From an uncultured Flavobacteriaceae bacterium (lineage in GTDB: Bacteria; Bacteroidota; Bacteroidia; Flavobacteriales; Flavobacteriaceae): a stretch of DNA of 64,000 bases. The notes beneath the pieces were generated by a model. It was not told where the DNA came from, made no database searches, and worked only from the letters and a program-made list of their open reading frames with translations. Shown piece by piece: positions 35,303 to 43,591 of the stretch (within the stretch, counting starts at the first letter, position 1; each line of letters starts with the position of its first letter). The position numbers were made by a program, and so were the translations under genes. The DNA is taken from NCBI GenBank assembly GCA_947500435.1, contig CANMRV010000005.1:62001-126000 (forward strand). The letters are read 5' to 3'.

Positions 35303-37158
35303 TGGCAGATATCATTAAACTTCTGCCAGACCATGTTGCCAATCAAATAGCAGCAGGTGAGGTTGTACAACGACCGGCTTCGGTTGTAAAAGAACTTCTT
35401 GAAAATGCAATAGATGCCGGGGCCAATAACATTATGTTGATTGTGCGTGACGGAGGTAAAGCCCTTATTCAGGTAGTTGACGATGGTTTAGGAATGAGCG
35501 TCACTGATGCACGATTAAGTTTTGAACGGCATGCGACTTCCAAAATTCAGAAAGCAGAAGACCTATTTAATTTGAACACAAAGGGATTTCGAGGAGAAGC
35601 CTTGGCTTCTATAGCCGCCATTGCACATGTGGAAATGCAAACAAAGCCCGATGGTGATGAGTTGGGCACTGTTCTGAAGATAGAGGGTAGTAAGATTGTT
35701 TCGCAAGAACTTACTGCGGCGGCAAAAGGAACATCAATGGCTGTTAAAAACCTATTCTTTAATATCCCAGCGCGACGGAATTTTTTAAAATCAAATCAGG
35801 TAGAACTTCGCCATATTACGGATGAATTTCACAGGGTTGCTTTAGCGCATCCAAATATTGATTTTCATTTTCATAATAATGGAGGTGAAATGTTCAACCT
35901 TCCTAAAAGTAATCAGCGCCAACGCATCGTGAATATTTTTGGAAAGAAAACGAATCAGAAATTAGTTCCAGTTGTCGAAGAAACACAAGTAGTCAAAATC
36001 TCAGGATTTATCAATAAACCCGAATTTGCAAAGAAGAGTAGGGGAGAACAATTTTTCTTTGTAAATAATCGGTTTATCAAGAGTCCGTATTTACATCACG
36101 CTGTGGTTTCGGCATTTGAGGGTGTTATAAAGACAGATACCTATCCGGGTTATTTTTTGTATTTGGAAGTTGATCCCGCCTCTATTGATATTAATATCCA
36201 CCCAACAAAGACGGAAGTCAAATTTGACGACGAGCATACCCTCTATGCTATTTTGCGATCTACTGTCAAACATAGTTTGGGCCAATTTAATGTAGTTCCC
36301 GCCTTAGATTTTGAACAAGATCAAAATTTAGAGACGCCTTATGCTTATAAAAACAAGGAGGCTGAATTACCAAGAGTTACTGTTGACGCAGGTTTTAATC
36401 CATTTCAAGAAAGTACAATATCAAAAGGGAAATCGGGGTATCGAAAAGAAAGTAATTCTGGAAGTCAATCATGGGAGGGCCTATATACAGGTTTAGAGTC
36501 AGAAATTGGGAAAGAGGTTGCTTTTAGTAGCATGCAGTTTGAATCAGATACCATAACAGGCTCTGTATTTGATGAACAAAAAGAATCTTTAGATTCAACT
36601 ACTACAACTTTTCAACTGCGCAGAAAATATATTGTTACCACGATTAAGTCAGGTATGATTGTAATCGATCAAAGTCGAGCACATCAACGTGTTTTATATG
36701 AGAAATTTTTAAAGAATATTACGATTAAAGAAGCCGTAAGTCAGCAATTGTTATTTCCATTGTCACTTTCTTTTTCATCGGCCGATCGAGTAATTTTAGA
36801 GGAAATCAAAGAAAGCCTGAATACCATTGGTTTTATTTTTGGTAAGATGGATACGGAAACGGTAGAAGTAAAAGGCGTACCCGTTTTAGTTTCGGAGAGT
36901 GAGGTAGGTATGGTGCTCGATCAATTAATTTCCGATTGCCAGATGGAAGTCTCCGGTGATAGTTTTTCTCAAACAGATATTTTGGCTAAAACACTGGCCA
37001 AGACCCTGTCGGTTAAAACAGGAGAGATTTTAGAAAGCGCCTCGCAAATTGGGCTGGTGAATGACTTGTTTGCTTGTAAGGAGTCATTGGTAAGTCCGTT
37101 TAATAAACCCGTGTATGTTACAATTAGCGAAAATGATATTGATAGAAAATTTATATAG
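35302..37158 (+). CDS. mutL: DNA mismatch repair protein MutL
   Basis: 618 residues. The N-terminal GHKL ATPase has the MutL motifs: HVANQIAAGEVVQRPASVVKE, ENAIDAGA, DDGLGM, RHATSKI and TKGFRGEALASI. The transducer domain ends with SIDINIHPTKTEVKF. A variable linker (about 350-425) leads to the C-terminal dimerisation domain. I do not see the endonuclease motif DQHAxxERxxYE: the corresponding segment reads DQSRAHQRVLYEKF. It may thus be an endonuclease-deficient or altered form. The gene is coupled to the small membrane protein before it and adjoins the first rhomboid gene directly. Confidence 0.95.
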   Translation: MADIIKLLPDHVANQIAAGEVVQRPASVVKELLENAIDAGANNIMLIVRDGGKALIQVVDDGLGMSVTDARLSFERHATSKIQKAEDLFNLNTKGFRGEALASIAAIAHVEMQTKPDGDELGTVLKIEGSKIVSQELTAAAKGTSMAVKNLFFNIPARRNFLKSNQVELRHITDEFHRVALAHPNIDFHFHNNGGEMFNLPKSNQRQRIVNIFGKKTNQKLVPVVEETQVVKISGFINKPEFAKKSRGEQFFFVNNRFIKSPYLHHAVVSAFEGVIKTDTYPGYFLYLEVDPASIDINIHPTKTEVKFDDEHTLYAILRSTVKHSLGQFNVVPALDFEQDQNLETPYAYKNKEAELPRVTVDAGFNPFQESTISKGKSGYRKESNSGSQSWEGLYTGLESEIGKEVAFSSMQFESDTITGSVFDEQKESLDSTTTTFQLRRKYIVTTIKSGMIVIDQSRAHQRVLYEKFLKNITIKEAVSQQLLFPLSLSFSSADRVILEEIKESLNTIGFIFGKMDTETVEVKGVPVLVSESEVGMVLDQLISDCQMEVSGDSFSQTDILAKTLAKTLSVKTGEILESASQIGLVNDLFACKESLVSPFNKPVYVTISENDIDRKFI

Positions 37159-37902
37159 ATGAATAGACTAACTGAGGCTGTAAAACACTTGCTCATTGTA
37201 AATGTATTGTTCTTTATTGCAACATCTTTGTACGGTGATATGATGTACGAATGGTTCTCTTTATGGTTTCCTAAAAATGAAAATTTTCAGTTTTGGCAAG
37301 TATTTACCCATATGTTTATGCATGGGGGAATCGCTCATATTGGTTTTAATATGTTCGCCTTATGGATGTTTGGAGGTCCAGTTGAGCAATATTTAGGAAA
37401 GAATAAATTTTTGTTCATTTATTTTTCTGCGGGATTAGGCGCTGCACTTTTTCAAGTGGGGTATTACTATTTCAACTACTTGCCTATGTACACGGAGTTG
37501 GTAAACTCTGGATTGACAGGAGATCAAATTGTTCAAATGCTGACTTCGAATCAAACTATTCAAGGGTTGAACCAAACCCAACTATATAATTTACAAGAAG
37601 TATTTCCCATTTATAATGCCTCCATGGTAGGAGCTTCGGGCTGTATTATGGGTATCTTGGCGGCTTTTGGGTTGATGAATCCTAATGCAGAGTTGATGTT
37701 GATATTTTTGCCAATACCGATAAAAGCAAAATATTTTATCCCAGGCATTATTCTTTTAGATGTTATTTCCGCTGTAACGGGACAATCATTTTTTAGTCCG
37801 AGTAATACGGCCTATATGGCTCATGTTGGAGGCGCTGTAATTGGGTTTATTGTCATGTGGTACTGGAAAAAGAATTCATTCAATAAAAACCGTTGGAATT
37901 AA
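37159..37902 (+). CDS. Rhomboid-family intramembrane serine protease
   Basis: 247 residues with about six membrane helices. The rhomboid motifs are present: HMFMHGGIAHIGFNMFALWMFG (the HxxxN helix), the catalytic Ser in MVGASGCIMG (GxSG) near 156, and the His in AYMAHVGGAVIGF. Between helices 2 and 4 there is a longer loop (about 100-150) with a Gln/Asn-rich stretch. It should cleave membrane proteins within the bilayer. It starts right after the mutL stop, with no gap, and is followed one base later by a second rhomboid. Confidence 0.93.
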   Translation: MNRLTEAVKHLLIVNVLFFIATSLYGDMMYEWFSLWFPKNENFQFWQVFTHMFMHGGIAHIGFNMFALWMFGGPVEQYLGKNKFLFIYFSAGLGAALFQVGYYYFNYLPMYTELVNSGLTGDQIVQMLTSNQTIQGLNQTQLYNLQEVFPIYNASMVGASGCIMGILAAFGLMNPNAELMLIFLPIPIKAKYFIPGIILLDVISAVTGQSFFSPSNTAYMAHVGGAVIGFIVMWYWKKNSFNKNRWN

Positions 37903-37903
37903 C

Positions 37904-38764
37904 ATGGCGACAGGAGGAATAAGATATCAATACGCACGACTAAGCATCGCTGAGAAGCTAATAGCTATTAATATTGCTGTTTTTATAGTGGTTGGTTTGT
38001 TGACTAATTTAGTTTTGCCTACCCTTGAGGGTTGGTTCGTTTTGCCTGCCTCTATCAATCGTTTTCTGGCACAGCCTTGGTCGCTTGTAACTTATGGTTT
38101 TTTACATAGTGGTATTTTACACCTTCTTTGGAATATGTATGTACTTTTTATTTCGGGTAGGATACTTCTTAATTTATTCGACAATAAACGTTTTATAAAT
38201 ATCTACTTTTTGGGAATTATGCTTGGCGGTATGTTCTTTTTGCTTACCGACGTATTATTTCTACAAAGTAATTCTGTACTTCTAGGAGCATCTGCAGGTG
38301 TAATGGCGGTATTGATTTTCGTATGCACTTATATTCCCAATCAAGAAGTACGTATTATATTTTTCAATGTAAAACTTTGGCAAGTTGGGTTATTCGTTGT
38401 GCTGGTTGATTTGATTCAAATTAGCAATGGGGGATTTAATTTTGGAGGGCGTGTCGCCCATCTCGGCGGGGCATTTTTGGGCTATATGTATGCAAGGCAA
38501 TTGATGCAAGGACGAGATATTGGAGCTGGCTTTTCGAAGTTTTTAGATGGACTGGCTAATCTTTTTAAACCCAAAGGAAAGAAGGCTTCAATGAAAACCG
38601 TATATAAGAATAAAGCTTCGGTTAAACAGTCGAAGGTCAAACGAGACAAAGATAGTCAACAACGCCAAATCGATACTATACTTGATAAGATAAGTAAATC
38701 AGGATACGAAAGTCTTTCAAAAGCTGAAAAGGATTTTTTATTCAAAGCTGGTAAAGAAGACTAA
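37904..38764 (+). CDS. Rhomboid-family intramembrane serine protease with C-terminal cytoplasmic extension
   Basis: 286 residues from the ATG at 37904. The longer reading from 37841 would overlap the first rhomboid by 62 bases and its extra residues do not fit. Six membrane helices carry YGFLHSGILHLLWNMYVLF, the Ser in LLGASAGVMAV and the His in GRVAHLGGAFLG. After the last helix a charged tail of about 100 residues holds a conserved small domain (QRQIDTILDKISKSGYESLS, then KAEKDFL), similar to DUF6576 seen on Bacteroidota rhomboids. The tandem copies are not closely similar, so they are not a recent duplication and may form a pair. Confidence 0.93.
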   Translation: MATGGIRYQYARLSIAEKLIAINIAVFIVVGLLTNLVLPTLEGWFVLPASINRFLAQPWSLVTYGFLHSGILHLLWNMYVLFISGRILLNLFDNKRFINIYFLGIMLGGMFFLLTDVLFLQSNSVLLGASAGVMAVLIFVCTYIPNQEVRIIFFNVKLWQVGLFVVLVDLIQISNGGFNFGGRVAHLGGAFLGYMYARQLMQGRDIGAGFSKFLDGLANLFKPKGKKASMKTVYKNKASVKQSKVKRDKDSQQRQIDTILDKISKSGYESLSKAEKDFLFKAGKED

Positions 38765-38766
38765 AA

Positions 38767-39798
38767 GTGAAGCGATTATCAATATTTGACAGGCTATTGT
38801 ATTTTTTAAATATAATAGTTTCACTAGTACTTCTTATTGCTTGCGCAGTACCTCATATTTCAAGCGAAGAGTTTTCTTTTTTGTCTTTTTTGAGTTTAGC
38901 AGTTCCTCTTTTGGTGCTGATTAATTTCCTATTTCTTTTGTACTGGATGATGAAAAGAAGAAGACAGCTATGGCTTTCACTTGTTGTATTGGTCTTTGGT
39001 TATTTTTCCCTTGGGACTTTCTTAAAATTTAAATTTTACGAAGAAGAAATACTTGAGGAAGATCTTAGTGTTATGAGTTATAATGTCAGAGGTTTCAATA
39101 AATTGGGAGAACTGGATAACCCTAATATTTTTGAGGACACTAAAGCTTTTGTTGAAAAAGAGAACCCTGATATTATTTGTTTTCAGGAACCTGACTATCA
39201 AAGGAAAAAGGAATATCTAAGTGACTATCCATATCAATATCTGGAGTATATCTATATGGATGGGAAGGTCTTGTTGGGTATTTTTTCGAAGTACCCAATC
39301 ATCAAATCAGATTTGATTTGTTTTCCAGAAACTGTAAATAATGGTGCATATTCAGATATTTTATACAAAAAGGACACCATTCGCATCTACAATATTCACA
39401 TGCAGTCCTTAGGAGTGACTCCAGGAAGTGGAACTATTCGAAACTCTCCAAAAGACAAACTTTTTAAGAAAATCACCAGACGTTTTAAGTTACAACAGCA
39501 GCAAGCAAAAATGGTGGAGGAACACATGAAATCAAATAAGTATAAACAGATTTTATGTGGGGATTTTAATAACACCCAGTTTTCTAATACCTATAAAATC
39601 ATAAAAGGGGACAAACAAGATACTTTTATGGAAAAGGGAAGCGGGTATGGGCGCACCTTAAATTTTCACAAAGTTCCCGTACGGATAGATTTCATTTTGG
39701 CCGACCCTGCATTTGAAGTAAAAAGTCACAAGAACTATGATGAAGAATACTCTGACCACTATCCAATTATGGCTTCATTTGAGCTGAAGTCCGATTAG
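38767..39798 (+). CDS. Membrane-anchored endonuclease/exonuclease/phosphatase-family protein
   Basis: 343 residues from a GTG. Three hydrophobic segments (about 10-28, 35-60 and 65-85) precede an EEP domain: MSYNVRGFN, CFQEPDYQ, YNIHMQSLGV, GDFNN and the final DHYPIMASFEL with its catalytic His. The domain lies on the far side of the last helix, so it probably acts in the periplasm as a phosphodiesterase or nuclease. It follows rhomboid 2 by two bases, so it is part of the mutL-rhomboid operon. Its last 24 bases overlap the convergent DUF6122 gene. Confidence 0.9.
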   Translation: MKRLSIFDRLLYFLNIIVSLVLLIACAVPHISSEEFSFLSFLSLAVPLLVLINFLFLLYWMMKRRRQLWLSLVVLVFGYFSLGTFLKFKFYEEEILEEDLSVMSYNVRGFNKLGELDNPNIFEDTKAFVEKENPDIICFQEPDYQRKKEYLSDYPYQYLEYIYMDGKVLLGIFSKYPIIKSDLICFPETVNNGAYSDILYKKDTIRIYNIHMQSLGVTPGSGTIRNSPKDKLFKKITRRFKLQQQQAKMVEEHMKSNKYKQILCGDFNNTQFSNTYKIIKGDKQDTFMEKGSGYGRTLNFHKVPVRIDFILADPAFEVKSHKNYDEEYSDHYPIMASFELKSD

Positions 39799-40098
39799 AT
39801 AACAATCTGTTAAGTCCGCCAAAATATGAATAAGAAGGGCAATGCCAAAGATTCGTGTCTTCTTAAAGGCTAATAGCACGAAATAGACTCCAATAGCCCA
39901 ATAACTGTGCAATGGATGAAAATTAATGCTACAACGGTTTGGGTCGAAAACTGGCTCGGCAAAAACATGGTCGACGTCGATTAAAATTGCCGAGAGTAGA
40001 ATTAGAATGACATTTCCTCTATTTTTTTTGAAAAAAAATAACCCGATAACTATGGGGACAATAAAGTGAATGCCATAGTGGATTAGGAATCTAAGCAT
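39775..40098 (-). CDS. DUF6122 small integral membrane protein
   Basis: 107 residues with four hydrophobic segments (IHYGIHFIVPIVIGLFFF; GNVILILLSAILIDVDHV; SYWAIGVYFVLLAF; FGIALLIHILADLTDC). Conserved polar residues in the helices, HYGIH, DVDH, HPLHS and HILAD, recall metal-dependent membrane hydrolases, the group that includes YdjM. Function is unknown. It starts inside the end of the WbqC gene (8-base overlap) and is last in the par-dap-lep operon. Confidence 0.8.
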   Translation of the reverse strand: MLRFLIHYGIHFIVPIVIGLFFFKKNRGNVILILLSAILIDVDHVFAEPVFDPNRCSINFHPLHSYWAIGVYFVLLAFKKTRIFGIALLIHILADLTDCYLIGLQLK

Positions 40099-40723
40099 TT
40101 TGTGGGGCTATCTTTAGGTTTTTGAGGTAGGATAGTGAATTTGTTCCTTCATTGAACAAAAGATCAAGTGTGCTTACGTTTTTAATAAACCCGTGACGGT
40201 CACCAAAAACCTGAACATATTCTGGGTGGACAAATTCAATCTTCTTTTTTGCTTCGATTAGATAACGTAGATCTAGCAAATCAGTTGGTGTAAAATCAAA
40301 TGACGTCGTTTTCGAAGTTGGCATGGCTATTTGAAGACAATCGGTTATAATTTCGATGGACTTTAAATTATAATCCAGCAAGTATTTATATTCTTGGGTA
40401 TACAGAGCCGCAATCTCATCTTCATAAAATTCAAAATAAGGAGAAGTGCGATATGCAGTTTGTAGGGCCCGCCAATGCTGACGTTGCCATTTATATTCGT
40501 TCTCTACCTTTACATCTTTGTACAATTGTCTGCCTTGATTTTTTCCAACATGCTGTATGGGAATATTTAGCATCAACCTTCCTCGGTCGGTACAAATATA
40601 TGCCCGGTTTCGATAGGTTTGTTTTTGAAAATTATCACAGACTTCCCAACATATTTCGTTTTGAGCTATCACTGCAAAAGTTACTATGTTCGGTATATAT
40701 GCCGGATGAAGTAGATGGGTCAC
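40091..40723 (-). CDS. WbqC-family protein
   Basis: 210 residues of the WbqC family, often found in polysaccharide or O-antigen loci and sometimes with signal peptidase genes in flavobacteria. Motifs: LLHPAYIPNIVTFAVIAQ at the start, NFQKQTYRNRAYI, LMLNIPIQ, WQRQHWRALQTAYRTSPYFEFY and YKYLLDYNLKSIEII. The reaction is not established; it is suspected to act on amino-sugar or nucleotide-sugar substrates. It would directly follow lepB but for the four-helix-bundle element at 40733-41155. Confidence 0.9.
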   Translation of the reverse strand: MTHLLHPAYIPNIVTFAVIAQNEICWEVCDNFQKQTYRNRAYICTDRGRLMLNIPIQHVGKNQGRQLYKDVKVENEYKWQRQHWRALQTAYRTSPYFEFYEDEIAALYTQEYKYLLDYNLKSIEIITDCLQIAMPTSKTTSFDFTPTDLLDLRYLIEAKKKIEFVHPEYVQVFGDRHGFIKNVSTLDLLFNEGTNSLSYLKNLKIAPQNA

Positions 40724-40732
40724 GTATAATTT

Positions 40733-41155
40733 GTTGATTCGATTATTTGTTGATTTGGTAACTTCTTAGGGAATTCAATTTGTTTGTGATACTTTCAATC
40801 AATGAACGACAACTTTGGTATTGTTCATCGCTTAAAAAACCTAATTCTTTTGAAATAATGAGTTGATTTAAAACTTCAACCGCCGAACTAAAGGACATTG
40901 TTGTATAATGGGCTTTATCTTTATCAGTTTTTCTTGCGGAGCCTTCAGCTATATTGGAACATATAGAAATTGACGCCCTTCTTATTTGTGAAGTAAGTCC
41001 GAATTTTTCAGTATCGGGAAATGTCCTAGTTATCTCATAAATCTTCTTTGTGAACTTTTTAGCGTCATTCCACACTTCCAGCTTTTCAAAGGAGTAGATG
41101 TACATAATTATAATTTTTTACAATTATTCACAAATTAACGAATTATCAAATCAAC
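40733..41155. mobile_element. Putative IVS-like element: four-helix-bundle gene between 26-bp imperfect inverted repeats
   Basis: The segments 40733-40758 and 41130-41155 are inverted repeats with 21 of 26 positions matching. Between them is a single gene for a 23S-rRNA-IVS-type protein. The left repeat includes the stop codon of that gene. The right repeat includes the last codon and stop of lepB. Each repeat also has a 16-base internal period (ATTTGTTGATT-like on the left side). The whole unit is 423 bases. rRNA intervening sequences have the same build, an ORF inside a stem, but no rRNA is here. Mobility is inference; A/T-rich repeats could also arise by chance. Confidence 0.5.
40743..41105 (-). 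CDS. Four-helix-bundle protein, 23S rRNA intervening-sequence (S23/IVP) family
   Basis: 120 residues, all helical. It matches the IVP family along its length: FEKLEVWNDAKKFTKKIYE, FPDTEKFGLTSQIRRASISI, SNIAEGSARKTDKDKAHY, SSAVEVLNQLIISKELGFLS. Such proteins form pentameric helical barrels with a basic face and are related to Avd of diversity-generating retroelements. Their function is unknown. They are typically encoded inside insertions in 23S rRNA genes, but many Bacteroidota have free copies, as here. No reverse transcriptase or template repeat is near. It sits between lepB and the WbqC gene, flanked by inverted repeats. Confidence 0.93.
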   Translation of the reverse strand: MYIYSFEKLEVWNDAKKFTKKIYEITRTFPDTEKFGLTSQIRRASISICSNIAEGSARKTDKDKAHYTTMSFSSAVEVLNQLIISKELGFLSDEQYQSCRSLIESITNKLNSLRSYQINK

Positions 41156-42857
41156 CTTTTTTTTGTTTTTTTCTAAAAAAGTCAAATGCAAACCATCCTG
41201 CCAAGGCAATCAAGAAATATTTAAAATAGGAAACTGGTTCTCCAGTACCATTTACTGTAGTAAAAATACGATCCCAACGAGGTTTCCATTTCCAAGGTTT
41301 GTTCATGGCTCCGTTAGATTTGACAAAATTATCAAAGCTCATCCATATAAAAATTGGAGTCCCGACGATATGATTTTCAGGTACATAACCCCAGATGCGA
41401 CTATCTTCTGAGCTATGACGATTGTCACCCATCATCCAGTAATAATCTTGTTGAAATGTATATGATTTAGCAACTTTTCCATTAAGTATTACTTGATTTC
41501 CTTTCACTTGAACTTTATTATGTTCATAGTCTTTAAGAATCTTTTTGTAGAGTGGTAAAGAGCTCACATTGAGAGGTATAGTTGCCCCGCGCTTTGGAAT
41601 GTAGATTGGACCAAAATTATCCACAGTGCCTGAATGTGATTTATGTTGAGGGAAAACTCTAGTATTTTTATTGTTTTCAATAAAGCGTTCAACTGATACA
41701 ATACCCTTTTTGGCTTCAAAGGTCTTTGCATCTTCTTCAACAATATTGAACAAGGCCATATTTGCAACCGTTTTCAATTCTAGATAATCAACAATTCTCC
41801 TATCAGAAATGTTTCCAGTATAATATACATAAGACGAATCTCGTTTTATTTCGTTCAATCTAGCCTGGTCGTTAATAATTTGAATAGCGTTTTTCTTGTC
41901 AAGTATTTCAATGGGCACTTGCAATACTCTACCTCTAAAATTTTCTCTCCCAAACACTCGTACATAGTTGTTGATATCCTTATCAACCGTTATTACATGT
42001 TGATACATTGGTTTCGCCCTATCTGGAAGGTCTAATTGCTTTCCATTTGCAAAAACATACCCATCTATTATTTGTAAAGAATCTCCTGGCAAACCAACAC
42101 ACCGTTTAACATAGTTAGATTTTTTATCTATTGGTTTTTTAACTCCTTTCTCTTTGATAAAAAACTGTCTTACGGTATCTGCAGGCCAACTGAAAACAAC
42201 AATTTCTTTTCTTTTGATGTCTTTAAAGCCTGGTAATCTAAAATACGGGATTTGCGGTTTTCGAAGGTAAGATGGCAATCCAATAACAGGTAAGGTGTCA
42301 TGCACCATAGGCGCAGCCACTGCGGTCATAGGTGTTCTTGCCCCGTAGTGAAACTTGCTTACGAACAATAAATCACCAATACGCAGGGTTCGCTCCAAAG
42401 ATCCTGTGGGAATAACATAAGGCTGAATAAAATAGGTGTGTACCAAGGTCGCAGCTACAATTGCAAAAACGATGGAGCTCACCCATTCACCGGCAACACT
42501 TCTAGGATGCAGACTTCTTTCCTTAACATGAGTAACATCCAACGCATAATTCACATAGTAAATGTAAAAACCTAGGGTTAGGATGACCAACCAAGTTTCT
42601 AGTAGACTAGTGCGTCCAAAACTCCGTATAGTTTCGACCCAAATAACGGGAAACATCAATAGGTTAATGATTGGAATAAACAACAAAATCACCCACCACT
42701 TGGGGCGATTAATAATTTGCATCAAAACTATGGCATTATAAACAGGTATTGCGGCTTCCCAGGCCTTTCTTCCTGCTTTTACATATAGTTTCCAAGTCCC
42801 TAAAAAGTGAATGACCTGAACGATAAGAATAAATATGAGCCATTGTGTTGTGTCCAT
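41151..42857 (-). CDS. lepB: Signal peptidase I, long Bacteroidota form
   Basis: 568 residues, far longer than the E. coli enzyme (324). Three to four hydrophobic segments cover 1-105 and a further one leads into the S26 domain. The catalytic Ser is at about 152 in VIPTGSLERTLRIGD and the Lys at about 246 in NYVKRCVGLPGDSLQI. A large insert (about 285-455) separates them from the closing YYWMMGDNRHSSEDSRIWG motif. One more membrane helix is at the C-terminus (FKYFLIALAGWFAFDFF). It removes signal peptides from exported proteins. It lies 33 bases after dapB, in the same operon. The last bases overlap the right inverted repeat of the IVS-like element. Confidence 0.95.
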   Translation of the reverse strand: MDTTQWLIFILIVQVIHFLGTWKLYVKAGRKAWEAAIPVYNAIVLMQIINRPKWWVILLFIPIINLLMFPVIWVETIRSFGRTSLLETWLVILTLGFYIYYVNYALDVTHVKERSLHPRSVAGEWVSSIVFAIVAATLVHTYFIQPYVIPTGSLERTLRIGDLLFVSKFHYGARTPMTAVAAPMVHDTLPVIGLPSYLRKPQIPYFRLPGFKDIKRKEIVVFSWPADTVRQFFIKEKGVKKPIDKKSNYVKRCVGLPGDSLQIIDGYVFANGKQLDLPDRAKPMYQHVITVDKDINNYVRVFGRENFRGRVLQVPIEILDKKNAIQIINDQARLNEIKRDSSYVYYTGNISDRRIVDYLELKTVANMALFNIVEEDAKTFEAKKGIVSVERFIENNKNTRVFPQHKSHSGTVDNFGPIYIPKRGATIPLNVSSLPLYKKILKDYEHNKVQVKGNQVILNGKVAKSYTFQQDYYWMMGDNRHSSEDSRIWGYVPENHIVGTPIFIWMSFDNFVKSNGAMNKPWKWKPRWDRIFTTVNGTGEPVSYFKYFLIALAGWFAFDFFRKKQKKG

Positions 42858-42890
42858 CTTTGTTTGTTATTTATGTTGGATGGTTAATTT

Positions 42891-43589
42891 TTATAATCCT
42901 AATACATCTTTCATTGAGAAAACACCGGTTTTACCTAGCAGCCATTCTGCAGCAATAACTGCACCTTGAGCAAAGCCTTCTCTATTATGTGCGGTGTGTT
43001 TTATAGCAATCGAATCTACGTAACTATCATAAACTACTGTATGAGTACCAGGTGTCATGCCTATTCTTTTAGATGTAATGGGAATTTCTTTTTCCTTCCC
43101 CTCGTCCAGTTTCCAATGTTCATAATTGGTGTGTTCAATAACACCTTCTGCCAAAGTAATTGCTGTTCCGCTAGGAGCATCCAATTTTTGGGTGTGGTGT
43201 ATCTCTTCCATTGAAACCTGGTATTGCTCCAAGTTTTTCATCATTTTAGCTAGATAGGAATTCAGTTCAAAAAAAACATTCACTCCTAAACTAAAATTTG
43301 AGGCGTATATGAAAGCTCCTTTTTTTTCATTGCATAAAGCGCTGGCCTTATCGTAGTCTTGAAGCCATCCCGTAGTTCCTGAGATTACAGGAACGTTATT
43401 TTCAATACAACTGGAAATATTTCCAAAAGCAGCATCTGGCATACTGAAATCGATGGCAACGTCCATTGTCGAAAAATCTATAACGGTAGTATCTAGGTCT
43501 ACTTTTGCTATAATGGTATGACCTCTTTGCCGAGCAATTTGCTCAATCATCCTTCCCATTTTTCCGTAACCGAATAATGCAATATTCAT
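42891..43589 (-). CDS. dapB: 4-hydroxy-tetrahydrodipicolinate reductase
   Basis: 232 residues. It reduces the heterocyclic intermediate in the lysine/diaminopimelate pathway with NAD(P)H. The dinucleotide motif is reduced to ALFGYGKMGRMIE; the family motif is VISGTTGW. The catalytic and binding motif is MEEIHHTQKLDAPSGTA (His-His and Lys), and IAIKHTAHNREGFAQGAV closes the chain. It lies between the DUF5683 gene (two bases upstream) and lepB. Supplying diaminopimelate beside lepB and par genes fits a cell-envelope and cell-cycle operon. Confidence 0.96.
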   Translation of the reverse strand: MNIALFGYGKMGRMIEQIARQRGHTIIAKVDLDTTVIDFSTMDVAIDFSMPDAAFGNISSCIENNVPVISGTTGWLQDYDKASALCNEKKGAFIYASNFSLGVNVFFELNSYLAKMMKNLEQYQVSMEEIHHTQKLDAPSGTAITLAEGVIEHTNYEHWKLDEGKEKEIPITSKRIGMTPGTHTVVYDSYVDSIAIKHTAHNREGFAQGAVIAAEWLLGKTGVFSMKDVLGL

Positions 43590-43591
43590 AT

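Noticed and set aside
37841..37903. Upstream extension of rhomboid 2 from the ATG at 37841
   Set aside because: It would overlap rhomboid 1, and the added residues are a frame-shifted reading of that gene's end. The ATG at 37904 follows the stop directly.
40743..41105. The IVP-family gene as a sign of a nearby 23S rRNA gene
   Set aside because: The flanks are the lepB and WbqC coding regions. No rRNA-like sequence is present.
40743..41105. The four-helix-bundle protein as Avd of a diversity-generating retroelement
   Set aside because: No reverse transcriptase, template repeat or variable repeat is visible in the window.
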